From Hyphomicrobiales bacterium (GTDB lineage Bacteria > Pseudomonadota > Alphaproteobacteria > Rhizobiales > Rhizobiaceae), in assembly GCA_900489925.1 (NCBI GenBank), contig UEHQ01000008.1, positions 62,001-126,000 on the forward strand: a DNA stretch of 64,000 bases, read 5' to 3'. Below are positions 28,499 through 37,384 of this stretch, one piece after another. A program made the position numbers and the translations under genes. Positions within the stretch are counted from its first letter, which is position 1; every line of letters starts with the position of its first letter. The notes under the pieces were generated by a model. The model was not told where the DNA came from. It saw only the letters and a program-made list of their open reading frames with translations, and searched no databases.

Positions 28499-30304
28499 AT
28501 GCTCCGGATCGTTCTTCCCATCGTCTTCACTCTGATTTGCGAGGCAGCCGTTGCCGAACCAGTGCATGGAATCGCCATGCATGGCGCCCCGGCGCTGCCC
28601 GCTGATTTCAAGCACCTGCCCTACGTCAATCCCGATGTGAAAAAGGGTGGCAAGATCGCCTATGGCGTGGTCGGCACGTTCGACAACCTCAATCCGTTCA
28701 TCCTCAAGAGCATGCGTACGACGGCGCGCGGAATGTGGGATCCAGAATACGGCAACCTCGTCTACGAGACGCTGATGTTGCGCTCGCGCGACGAGCCTTT
28801 CACGCTGTACGGACTGCTGGCCGAATCCGTCGAATGGAACGACGACCGGACCTATATCCAGTTCAATCTCAACCCCGCCGCCAAATGGTCGGATGGGCAG
28901 CCCGTCACGCCTGACGACGTCATCTTCTCATTCAATCTGCTGAAGGAAAAAGGCCGCGTGCCGTTCAGCACGCGATTGAACGCCGTGGAGAAGATGGAGA
29001 AGGTCGGCGACCATAGCGTTCGCTTCACCTTCAACGACAAGGCGGACCGGGAGTTCCCGCTCATCCTGGCGGGCTCGACGCCCATCCTGCCGCAGCATGC
29101 GATAAAGCCCGACACCTTCGACCGCTCCTCCCTTGAGCCGCCGATCGGCTCCGGCCCGTACAAGGTCAAATCGCTGAAACCCGGCGAGAGCATCACCTTC
29201 GAGCGCGATCCCAACTACTGGGGCAAGGACATTCCGGCAAAGGTCGGCATGGATAATTACGACCAGATCACCGTTCAATACTTCTTGCAGGACACGACAC
29301 TCTTCGAATCCTTCAAGAAGGGCGACGTCGATCTCTACCCGGATGGCAGCCCCGGCCATTGGGCGAGTGCCTACAATTTCCCGGCGGTGACCTCCGGCAA
29401 CGTCGTCAAGGATGTCTTTGAACCGAAACTGCCGAGCGGCATGTTCGGCTTCGTCTTCAACACGCGCCGGCCGGTATTCGCCAATGAGAAGCTGCGCGAG
29501 GGCCTGTCGCTGATCTTCGATTTCGAATGGGCAAACAAGAACCTGTTCTCGGGCGCCTACATCAGGACGCAAAGCTACTGGCAGAATTCGGAGCTTTCGA
29601 GTTTCGGTGTTCCAGCCGACGAGCGCGAACTGAAGCTGCTCGGTCCGATCAAGGATCGCATCAATCCGGCAATTCTTGACGGCACCTACAAGCTGCCTGT
29701 GACCGACGGCTCAGGCCGCGACCGCAATGTCCTGAAGCAGGCGGCCGCCCTGCTCAAGGAGGCAGGCTACACGATCAAGAACGGCAAGATGAGCGATGCC
29801 AGCGGCAGACCCCTGACCTTCGAGATCATGACCCAGAATACCGACCAGGAGAAGCTTGCTGTTTCCTACCAGCGCTCGCTGCAACTGCTCGGGATCGGCG
29901 CGTCGATCCGCACGGTCGACGATTCGCAGTATCAGAGCCGCACCAGCAGCTTCGACTACGACGTCATCGTGAAGTCCTACACTTCTTCGCTGTCGCCAGG
30001 CATCGAGCAGCTGGGCCGCTGGTCGTCCGCCTCGAAGGATCGAGAAGGCACCGACAATTTCGCCGGCGTCGCCGATCCAGATGTCGACACTCTGATCCAG
30101 CACATCCTCACCGCCCGTTCGGCCGAAGACTTCACTGCCGCCGTGCGCTCGCACGACCGCATGCTGCTGTCCGGCCATTACGTGCTGCCGCTCTACCACG
30201 TCGACAAGCAATGGGTGGCGCGCAGCAAGCGCATCGGCCACCCGGATACCGTGCCGCTCTACGGCTACCAGCTGCCCACCTGGTGGGACCAGAGCGCGCA
30301 ATAG
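28499..30304 (+). CDS. Oligopeptide-type ABC transporter substrate-binding protein (family 5, YejA-like)
   Basis: 601 residues with a short signal peptide (MLRIVLPIVFTLICEAAVA). The family 5 solute-binding fold is seen from GTFDNLNPFILKS, the LAESVEWNDDRTYIQFNLNP strand (short form: VEWNDDRTYIQF), GSGPYKVKSLKPGESITFERD (short form: IGSGPYKV) and the C-terminal HYVLPLYHV. The opening HGIAMHGAPALP with YVNPDVKKGG resembles YejA, the binding protein of the YejABEF microcin C/peptide importer. No permease or ATPase genes follow, so it is an orphan here. Ribosome binding site AAAGGA. Confidence 0.88.
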   Translation: MLRIVLPIVFTLICEAAVAEPVHGIAMHGAPALPADFKHLPYVNPDVKKGGKIAYGVVGTFDNLNPFILKSMRTTARGMWDPEYGNLVYETLMLRSRDEPFTLYGLLAESVEWNDDRTYIQFNLNPAAKWSDGQPVTPDDVIFSFNLLKEKGRVPFSTRLNAVEKMEKVGDHSVRFTFNDKADREFPLILAGSTPILPQHAIKPDTFDRSSLEPPIGSGPYKVKSLKPGESITFERDPNYWGKDIPAKVGMDNYDQITVQYFLQDTTLFESFKKGDVDLYPDGSPGHWASAYNFPAVTSGNVVKDVFEPKLPSGMFGFVFNTRRPVFANEKLREGLSLIFDFEWANKNLFSGAYIRTQSYWQNSELSSFGVPADERELKLLGPIKDRINPAILDGTYKLPVTDGSGRDRNVLKQAAALLKEAGYTIKNGKMSDASGRPLTFEIMTQNTDQEKLAVSYQRSLQLLGIGASIRTVDDSQYQSRTSSFDYDVIVKSYTSSLSPGIEQLGRWSSASKDREGTDNFAGVADPDVDTLIQHILTARSAEDFTAAVRSHDRMLLSGHYVLPLYHVDKQWVARSKRIGHPDTVPLYGYQLPTWWDQSAQ

Positions 30305-30409
30305 GAGGTGGTTCTCTTTTCCTGCCTGGTTGAAGTCTCCGCCCTCAACGACTAGATGGCTGGAAACGCAAGCCACTGAATCAAGGCTGAATCCAGGAAA
30401 GGAAAGCCC

Positions 30410-31081
30410 ATGGAACGCATAACGATCGATGTCGTCTCGGATGTCGTCTGCCCGTGGTGCTATCTTGGCAAGGCACGGCTCGAACTGGCGATCGCCGAGG
30501 TTCAGGACGAGGTCGGCGTCGACATCAACTGGCGTCCCTATCGGCTCAACCCCGACTATCCGCCGGAAGGCGTCGATCAGAAGAAGGCGCTGGAAGCAAA
30601 GCTCGGCGGCGCCGAGCGTGTCGCCCAGGGTCACAAGATGCTGACGGATCTCGGCCGTGAGGTCGGCATCCATTTCAATTTCGACGCCATCAAGATTGGC
30701 CCGAACACGCTCGATGCCCACCGGCTCATTCACTGGGCAATGATCGAGGATCGCGACAAGGCCGACAAGGTGGTCAATGCGTTGTTCAAGGCAAATTTCG
30801 AGGAAGGCCTGAATGTCGGCGACCACGCCGTGCTGCTCGATATCGCCGAGAAAGCTGGCCTCGACCGCGCGGTGACCGCCTCCCTGCTCACCTCCGATGC
30901 CGACAAGGTTCTGGTCGTTGAGGAAATCGAATCGGCGCAGAAGATGGGCGTCAACGGTGTGCCCTTCTTCATCTTCGACCAGCAATACGCCGTCAGCGGC
31001 GCCCAGACGCCCGACGTGATCGCCGGCGCGCTGCGCGACATCGCCAAGGCCAAGGCCGAAGCCCGCGCCGGGATGAACTGA
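30410..31081 (+). CDS. DsbA/FrnE-family oxidoreductase
   Basis: 223 residues, no signal peptide, so cytosolic. Thioredoxin-fold with a helical insertion; the active-site motif is VVCPWCYLGK (Cys14, Cys17), and the cis-proline loop is GVPFFIF near residue 185. FrnE-type proteins are disulfide isomerases or reductases; the same family is often labelled 2-hydroxychromene-2-carboxylate isomerase-like, but the CPWC motif favours a thiol-disulfide role. Own ribosome binding site GGAAAGGAAAG and a strong terminator. Confidence 0.88.
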   Translation: MERITIDVVSDVVCPWCYLGKARLELAIAEVQDEVGVDINWRPYRLNPDYPPEGVDQKKALEAKLGGAERVAQGHKMLTDLGREVGIHFNFDAIKIGPNTLDAHRLIHWAMIEDRDKADKVVNALFKANFEEGLNVGDHAVLLDIAEKAGLDRAVTASLLTSDADKVLVVEEIESAQKMGVNGVPFFIFDQQYAVSGAQTPDVIAGALRDIAKAKAEARAGMN

Positions 31082-31109
31082 TCGACTGATTCCTGAAACT
31101 GTTGCATGC

Positions 31110-31152
31110 AAATCCGGACGGCGATCCTAAGCTTGCCGTCCGGATTTGTTTT
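31110..31152 (+). terminator. Terminator between the FrnE-type gene and mfd
   Basis: A 13-bp stem AAATCCGGACGGC / GCCGTCCGGATTT with a 12-base loop, then TGTTTTA. It may serve both convergent genes, but the T-run is better on the plus strand. Confidence 0.8.
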
Positions 31153-34100
31153 AGCCCTTCGCCATTTCCGCAAGCTGCGTCATGATGACGGCGGCACCCT
31201 GCAGCCGCTTTTCCGGCGTCGGCAGATCGCGCGTCAGGAACACGCTGTGGTCGGGACGGATCTTCGCCATCGAGCCCTGCTTGGCGATGTAGCCCACCAG
31301 ATTTGCCGGGTTCGGGAATTCCTTGTTACGGAACTGAATGACGACACCCTTCGGTCCGGCATCCACTTTCTCGACATTGGCAACGCGGCACAGCGATTTC
31401 ACGTAGACGATCTTCAGCAGATGCTGCACCTCGATCGGCATCGGTCCGAACCGGTCGATCATCTCCGCACCGAAGGCGTCGATCTCCTTGAGTTCGGTGA
31501 TCTCGCCGAGACGGCGATAGAGCGCCATGCGCAGATGCAGATCGGGGACATAGCCGTCGGGGATCATGACCGAGGTTCCGACCGAGATCTGCGGCGACCA
31601 ACCGGTGTCCTGGATCTCGTCGACGCCCTTCACCTCGGCAACCGCCTCTTCCAGCATCTGCTGGTACAGTTCGAAGCCGACTTCCTTGATGTGACCGGAC
31701 TGCTCCTCGCCAAGCAAATTGCCGGCACCGCGAATATCGAGGTCGTGGCTGGCAAGCTGGAAGCCGGCGCCGAGCGTATCGAGCGACTGTAGCACCTTGA
31801 GACGCCGCTCTGCCGTTGCCGTCAGCACCTTGTTGACCGGCAGCGTGAACAACGCAAAGGCACGCACCTTCGACCGGCCAACACGGCCGCGCAGCTGATA
31901 GAGCTGTGCAAGGCCGAACATATCGGCGCGATGCACGATCAAGGTGTTGGCCGTCGGCACGTCGAGGCCGGATTCGACGATTGTCGTCGACAGCAGCACG
32001 TCGTAACGACCCTCGTAGAAGGCGTTCATGATGTCTTCGAGTTCGCCCGCGGGCATCTGCCCATGCGCGACCGCGACCTTCAGCTCCGGCACATCGGAGC
32101 GCAGGAACGCATGCACGTCCTCGAGATCGGCCAGCCGTGGGCAGACGTAGAAGCTCTGCCCGCCGCGATAATGCTCGCGCATCAGCGTCTCGCGGATGAC
32201 CAGCGAATCGAAAGGCGAAATGAAGGTACGAACCGCCATGCGGTCGACCGGCGGCGTGGTGATCAGCGAAAGCTCGCGAACCCCCGTCATCGCCAGCTGC
32301 AGCGTGCGCGGGATCGGCGTTGCTGAAAGCGTCAGAACGTGCACGTCGCTCTTCAGCTCCTTCAGCCGTTCCTTGTGCTTGACGCCGAAATGCTGCTCCT
32401 CGTCGATGATGAGAAGTCCAAGATTGGCGAACTTGATGCCGGCTCCAAGCAGCGCATGGGTTCCGACGACGATATCGGTCTTGCCGTCAGCCACTTCCTT
32501 CTTCGTCAGCGCCAGCTCCTTGGCGCCCACGAGGCGCGACGCCTGCGCCACGCGAACCGGCAGGCCACGGAAGCGCTCGGAAAAGGTCTTGAAGTGCTGG
32601 CGGGCGAGCAGCGTCGTCGGTACGACGACAGCGACCTGAATGCCGTTCATGGCAGCCACGAAAGCAGCACGAAGCGCAACCTCGGTCTTGCCGAAGCCGA
32701 CGTCGCCGCAGACCAGTCGATCCATCGGACGTCCGGCCCCAAGATCGCCACGCACAGCCTCGATCGCGTTGTCCTGGTCTTCCGTCTCGTCATAGGGGAA
32801 GCGTGCCGCGAACTCGTCATAGAGCCCTTCCGGCGTGGTCAGGACAGGCGCGTGTCGCGTCAGCCGCTCGGCGGCAATACGGATCAAGCCGTCCGCCATG
32901 TCGAGCAGGCGCTTCTTGAGCTTGGCCTTGCGCATCTGCCATGCGCCACCGCCGAGCTTGTCGAGCTGCGCTTCCGTGCCCTCGCCGCCATAACGCGACA
33001 ACAGGTCGATGTTCTCGACCGGCAGGAAGAGCTTCGCGTCGTCGGCATATTGCAGCTCGAGGCAGGCATGCTGCGCACCCGCAGCCTCGATGGTTCTGAG
33101 GCCCACGAAGCGCCCGATGCCGTGCTCGGCATGAACAACGACCGACCCCTCGTCGAGGCCCGCGACTTCGGAGATGAAATCCGCGGCTCGCTTGCGGCGC
33201 TTGGAGCGGCGCACCATGCGGTCGCCGAGAATGTCCTGTTCGCCGATGACGATGAGGTTGCCGGCTTCAAAGCCGGACTCGAGGCTGAACACGGCGGCCG
33301 CCGCCTCACCCTTGGCGAGCGCATCGATCTCCTTGAAGGCCGCAATCGGCTTCACGCGCTCAAGCCCGTGTTCGTTGAGAACCTGCAGCAGCCGTTCCAG
33401 CGACCCTTCCGTCCAGGCGGTGATCAGTACCTTGGCGCCACCCGCACGTCTGTCGGCGATATGCTTGACGACGGCGTCAAAGACGTTGACGCGCTCGGCA
33501 TTGCCGCCGCCTTCGGCGTTCGAACGGGCCCAGCGCTCACCCTGGCGCGCATCGAGATTGACGACGCGGCGCGCCTCCCCCTCATGCTCGTTGAAGGGCG
33601 AGATGCGCATCGCATTGAAGGCATCCAGCGTGCTCGCGAAGGTCTTGCCGTCAAGATAGAGCTGACCGGGCACCACGGGCTTGTAGGGCGTACCCTGTCC
33701 CATCTGGCCTTTTGTGGTCTGCCCGGAGTTGAGGCGCGCATCGTAATAGTCGAAGACGAGCTTCGAGCGCTCCTCGGCCGCCTCGCGCACCGTATGGTCG
33801 GTGACCAAGCGGAAGCCCTTGAGATAGTCGAACACCGTCTCCAGCCGATCATAGAACAGCGGTAGCCAATGCTCCATGCCGGGATAGCGGCGCCCTTCGG
33901 AGATGGCGAGATAGAGCGCATCGTCGCGCGTCGCGGCACCGAAGGCCGAAAGGTAGTTCTTGCGGAAGCGACTGATCGTATCCGGCGTCAGCGTCACTTC
34001 GCTCATCGGGTTGAGATCGAGCGACCGCACCTGCCCCGTCGTGCGCTGGCTGGCAGGATCGAAGCTGCGAACGCTCTCCAGTGTATCGCCAAAGAAATCC

Positions 34101-34657
34101 AGCCGCACCGGCTCTTCCGAGCCTGGCACGAAGACATCGAGGATGCCGCCGCGCACCGCGTACTCGCCGACTTCGCGAACCGTTGCCACCCGGTCGAAGC
34201 CGTTTCGCTCCAGCCGTCCGGCAATATCGTCCATCCGCACCTGATTGCCGGGCCTTGCAGAAAACGCGAGGCTCTCGATCACGTCCTGTGGCGCCACCTT
34301 CTGCAGCATCGCGTTGACCGTGACGAGCACGATCGCCGCATGCGGCTTCTTCTGGTGGGCGATGAGCCCGCTCAGCGCCGCAAGGCGACGGGCCGACGTG
34401 TCGGCGCTCGGCGAAACACGGTCATAGGGCAGACAGTCCCATGCGGGCAGCGTCAGCACCGGAATGTCGGGCGCCACAAAGCCAAGCATCTGCTCCAGGT
34501 CCGCCATTCTCTGGCCATCTGAGAGCACGTAGGCAACGGGTTCGCCGGCGCGCGCAAGATCCGCGAGCAACAGCGGTTCGAGCCCTGCGGGCACGTTGCC
34601 GATGGTCAGCGGCTCGGCAAGCGCTGCGAGCTTCTTGGCGTCTAAACCTGGGATCAT
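31151..34657 (-). CDS. mfd: Transcription-repair coupling factor
   Basis: 1168 residues, full length. Mfd removes RNA polymerase stalled at lesions and recruits UvrA. N-terminal UvrB-like domains (about 1-350), the RNA polymerase interaction domain, then a RecG-like translocase with Walker A CGDVGFGKTEVALRA (about 650-665), the DEEQHFGVKHKERLK box and LSATPIPRTLQLAM, and the C-terminal TRCF domain. The start codon overlaps the stop of sdhE by four bases, so the two are coupled. Its target repair protein UvrA is also encoded in this window. Confidence 0.97.
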   Translation of the reverse strand: MIPGLDAKKLAALAEPLTIGNVPAGLEPLLLADLARAGEPVAYVLSDGQRMADLEQMLGFVAPDIPVLTLPAWDCLPYDRVSPSADTSARRLAALSGLIAHQKKPHAAIVLVTVNAMLQKVAPQDVIESLAFSARPGNQVRMDDIAGRLERNGFDRVATVREVGEYAVRGGILDVFVPGSEEPVRLDFFGDTLESVRSFDPASQRTTGQVRSLDLNPMSEVTLTPDTISRFRKNYLSAFGAATRDDALYLAISEGRRYPGMEHWLPLFYDRLETVFDYLKGFRLVTDHTVREAAEERSKLVFDYYDARLNSGQTTKGQMGQGTPYKPVVPGQLYLDGKTFASTLDAFNAMRISPFNEHEGEARRVVNLDARQGERWARSNAEGGGNAERVNVFDAVVKHIADRRAGGAKVLITAWTEGSLERLLQVLNEHGLERVKPIAAFKEIDALAKGEAAAAVFSLESGFEAGNLIVIGEQDILGDRMVRRSKRRKRAADFISEVAGLDEGSVVVHAEHGIGRFVGLRTIEAAGAQHACLELQYADDAKLFLPVENIDLLSRYGGEGTEAQLDKLGGGAWQMRKAKLKKRLLDMADGLIRIAAERLTRHAPVLTTPEGLYDEFAARFPYDETEDQDNAIEAVRGDLGAGRPMDRLVCGDVGFGKTEVALRAAFVAAMNGIQVAVVVPTTLLARQHFKTFSERFRGLPVRVAQASRLVGAKELALTKKEVADGKTDIVVGTHALLGAGIKFANLGLLIIDEEQHFGVKHKERLKELKSDVHVLTLSATPIPRTLQLAMTGVRELSLITTPPVDRMAVRTFISPFDSLVIRETLMREHYRGGQSFYVCPRLADLEDVHAFLRSDVPELKVAVAHGQMPAGELEDIMNAFYEGRYDVLLSTTIVESGLDVPTANTLIVHRADMFGLAQLYQLRGRVGRSKVRAFALFTLPVNKVLTATAERRLKVLQSLDTLGAGFQLASHDLDIRGAGNLLGEEQSGHIKEVGFELYQQMLEEAVAEVKGVDEIQDTGWSPQISVGTSVMIPDGYVPDLHLRMALYRRLGEITELKEIDAFGAEMIDRFGPMPIEVQHLLKIVYVKSLCRVANVEKVDAGPKGVVIQFRNKEFPNPANLVGYIAKQGSMAKIRPDHSVFLTRDLPTPEKRLQGAAVIMTQLAEMAKG

Positions 34658-34965
34658 TCCGCGTTCCTGGCGTCGGCAGGATATTCAAAGTCCGGCTTGT
34701 AGGCAGCGAGTCGTTCGAACATCGGCGTCTGGAAACGCTCGGGCACTGGCCAGGTTCCCATGATCCACCGCACGAGGTCGTTGTCCTCTTCGGCCATGAT
34801 CGTCTCGAACTCGTCGAGTTCAACTTCCGATAGCCCGGCAATTTCCTTCTCGGCAAACTGACCGAACACCAGATCCATCTCGCGAATGCCGCGATGCCAG
34901 CAACGGAACAGAATCCGGCGGCGGCGGGGATCGAGATCGGCGCTCGAGAGTGTCACACCTGTCAT
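34654..34965 (-). CDS. sdhE: Succinate dehydrogenase assembly factor SdhE (DUF339)
   Basis: 103 residues from the ATG at 34965, which has an AGGAAGGT site. SdhE (also CptB/YgfY) helps attach FAD covalently to SdhA. Family marks: RRRRILFRCWHRGIREMDL with the RGxxE motif (RGIRE) that contacts the flavoprotein, FGQFAE, and DNDLVRWIMG. It precedes mfd with a four-base overlap and is divergent from recG, a gene order common in alphaproteobacteria. Confidence 0.93.
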   Translation of the reverse strand: MTGVTLSSADLDPRRRRILFRCWHRGIREMDLVFGQFAEKEIAGLSEVELDEFETIMAEEDNDLVRWIMGTWPVPERFQTPMFERLAAYKPDFEYPADARNAE

Positions 34966-35056
34966 GACATACCTTCCTGTTGATGCGCCTCTATAGACCC
35001 TCGAAAGCGGCTTGTCAGCCTTGCCAAGTCCGCATTGTTCGTCGCATTTTGCCGCC

Positions 35057-37162
35057 ATGCGTCCTGCCATTCTCGATCCCCTGTTTTCGTCGGTTTCCGG
35101 CCTGCCCGGCGTCGGCCCGAAGATCGCCGAACTGCTCGCCAAGCTCTTCGGCCGCGATACGCCGGAGGATTGCCGGGTCGTGGATCTGTTGTTTCATGCC
35201 CCGCACTCGCTGATCGACCGCCGCAACCAGCCAGGCATCGCCCGCGCGCCGCAGGGAGCCATCGTCACGATCACCGGTCGCGTCGATCGACACCAGCCGC
35301 CACCAAACCGGAAGAGCAACGTTCCCTACCGCGTCTTCCTGCACGACGAGACCGGAGAACTCACCCTTGTCTTCTTCCGCGGCCAGTCGACATGGCTGGA
35401 GAAGCAGCTCCCCGTCGACGAGGAAGTAACCGTCAGCGGCAAGATCGACTGGTTCAACGGTCGCGCCTCGATGGTCCATCCCGATTACATCGTGAAGACG
35501 AGCGAGGCGGGTAACCTGCCGCTCGTGGAGCCGATCTACCCCCTCACCGCAGGACTATCCCCGAAGACGCTGCGAAAGATCATCGAGGCCGCGCTCCCGC
35601 GCATCCCCGATCTACCGGAATGGATCGATCTCACGCTCGCCCAGAAGCAGGGCCTGCCGTCGATATCAGACGCCTTCCACATGCTTCACGAGCCGCGCGA
35701 TCCCTCCGATATCGACCCGCAGGCACCCGCTCGTCGCCGTCTTGCCTATGACGAATTTCTGGCGGGACAGCTATCCCTCGCGCTTGTGCGCCAGCGTCTG
35801 CGCAAGGTTGCCGGCAAGCCCGTCCACGCAACCGGCGTCGTCAGTCGCCAGATATTGCAGGCTCTGCCGTTTTCCCCAACCGGAAGCCAGAATCAGGCGA
35901 TCGCCGACATCCTGAAGGACATGGCGGGCGATGATCGCATGTTGCGGCTGCTGCAGGGCGACGTCGGCTCCGGCAAGACGCTCGTAGCGCTGATGTCCAT
36001 GGCTGCGGTGATCGAAAGCGGCGGACAGGCGGTCTTGATGGCGCCGACGGAAATCCTGGCACGCCAGCACCACGCGACGATCTCCAAATTCGCGGCGGCC
36101 GCCAATCTTGGCATCGAAGTCCTGACCGGCCGCACCAAGGGCCGCGAGCGCGACGAGATCCTCGAACGGATCGCTTCGGGCGAGGCGCAGATCATCATCG
36201 GCACCCATGCACTTTTCCAGGATAGCGTCAGCTACAACAACCTCATGCTGGCCGTGGTGGATGAACAGCACCGCTTCGGTGTTCACCAGCGGCTGCGCCT
36301 GACCGCCAAGGGCATCACGCCCCACATGCTGGTCATGACGGCAACGCCCATTCCGAGAACGCTGGTCCTCGCCGCCTTTGGCGACATGGATGTTTCGAAA
36401 CTCACGGAGAAGCCGGCGGGCCGCAAGCCGATCCAGACGATCACCGTACCGACGGAGCGCGTCGGCGAAATCGTCGGCCGGCTGAAGAGTGCACTTGCGG
36501 AAGGCAAGAAAGCCTATTGGATCTGCCCGCTCGTCGAGGAGTCCGAAGAGAGTGACCTTATGTCGGTCGAGGAACGGCACGCCACCCTCGCCTCCGCTCT
36601 CGGCCCGGGCATCGGCCTCATTCACGGTCGCATGAGCGGGCCGGAGAAGGACGCGGTCATGATGGCGTTCAAGAACGGCGACATTCGCCTGCTCGTCGCA
36701 ACCACCGTCGTCGAGGTCGGGGTCGATGTTCCCGATGCCACGATCATGGTCATAGAACATGCCGAGCGCTTCGGGCTGGCACAGCTGCATCAGTTGCGCG
36801 GCCGCGTTGGCCGCGGTGACGAGGCATCGACCTGCATCCTGCTCTACAAGGGGCCGCTCAGCGAAACCGGCCACGCCCGGCTGTCGATCATGCGGGAAAC
36901 GGAAGATGGCTTCCGCATCGCCGAGGAAGACCTGAAGCTGCGCGGTGAAGGCGAGCTGCTGGGGACACGGCAATCCGGAACACCCGGTTTTCGGATTGCC
37001 AGCCTCGAGGCCCATGCGGACCTGCTGGAAATTGCCAGGAAGGATGGCGCCTATCTGATCGAACGCGACCCCGAATTGACGAGCGAGCGCGGAAAAGCCG
37101 TACGGACCCTGCTCTACCTCTTCCGACGCGACGAGGCGATCCGCTTCCTGCACGCCGGCTAA
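35057..37162 (+). CDS. recG: ATP-dependent DNA helicase RecG
   Basis: 701 residues from the ATG at 35057 (MRPAILDPLFSSVSGLPGVG). RecG remodels stalled replication forks and Holliday junctions. An N-terminal wedge/OB domain (ITGRVDRHQPPPN, with FFRGQSTWLEKQL) is followed by the helicase core: Walker A LLQGDVGSGKTLVAL at about residue 300, VDEQHRFGVHQR, TATPIPRTL, and the QLRGRVGRGDE motif. Divergent from sdhE-mfd; convergent with the L,D-transpeptidase gene. Confidence 0.97.
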   Translation: MRPAILDPLFSSVSGLPGVGPKIAELLAKLFGRDTPEDCRVVDLLFHAPHSLIDRRNQPGIARAPQGAIVTITGRVDRHQPPPNRKSNVPYRVFLHDETGELTLVFFRGQSTWLEKQLPVDEEVTVSGKIDWFNGRASMVHPDYIVKTSEAGNLPLVEPIYPLTAGLSPKTLRKIIEAALPRIPDLPEWIDLTLAQKQGLPSISDAFHMLHEPRDPSDIDPQAPARRRLAYDEFLAGQLSLALVRQRLRKVAGKPVHATGVVSRQILQALPFSPTGSQNQAIADILKDMAGDDRMLRLLQGDVGSGKTLVALMSMAAVIESGGQAVLMAPTEILARQHHATISKFAAAANLGIEVLTGRTKGRERDEILERIASGEAQIIIGTHALFQDSVSYNNLMLAVVDEQHRFGVHQRLRLTAKGITPHMLVMTATPIPRTLVLAAFGDMDVSKLTEKPAGRKPIQTITVPTERVGEIVGRLKSALAEGKKAYWICPLVEESEESDLMSVEERHATLASALGPGIGLIHGRMSGPEKDAVMMAFKNGDIRLLVATTVVEVGVDVPDATIMVIEHAERFGLAQLHQLRGRVGRGDEASTCILLYKGPLSETGHARLSIMRETEDGFRIAEEDLKLRGEGELLGTRQSGTPGFRIASLEAHADLLEIARKDGAYLIERDPELTSERGKAVRTLLYLFRRDEAIRFLHAG

Positions 37163-37348
37163 CAGGCGGGCGCTTCGAAGCCATGCGGCTTACTTCGTGG
37201 CGCTCCGAAAGGAAGTCGTCGCCCAGCTTGCTCGGATCGAGCGCACCGGTCAGTGACATCGCTTCGGTCGGGACTGTGACAGTGAAATGACAGTTGAACC
37301 CAAGGCGGCACAAACCACACTCTGGGCGCGGGCGCAGCGAGCGCCGGG

Positions 37349-37379
37349 AAAGCTGCGCGACCTAGGGCCGCGCAGCTTT
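37349..37379. terminator. Hairpin between recG and the L,D-transpeptidase gene
   Basis: An 11-bp stem AAAGCTGCGCG / CGCGCAGCTTT with a 9-base loop. There is little T-run on either side beyond the stem's own TTT, so it is a weak bidirectional terminator. The rest of the 222-base gap shows no supported gene. Confidence 0.5.
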
Positions 37380-37384
37380 GAAGA

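Noticed and set aside
36888..37313. Minus-strand frame running from recG's 3' end into the gap, beginning MCRLGFNCHF
   Set aside because: Only about 50 codons lie in the intergenic part, with no clear ribosome binding site; the rest is antisense to recG. A decayed gene remnant cannot be excluded.
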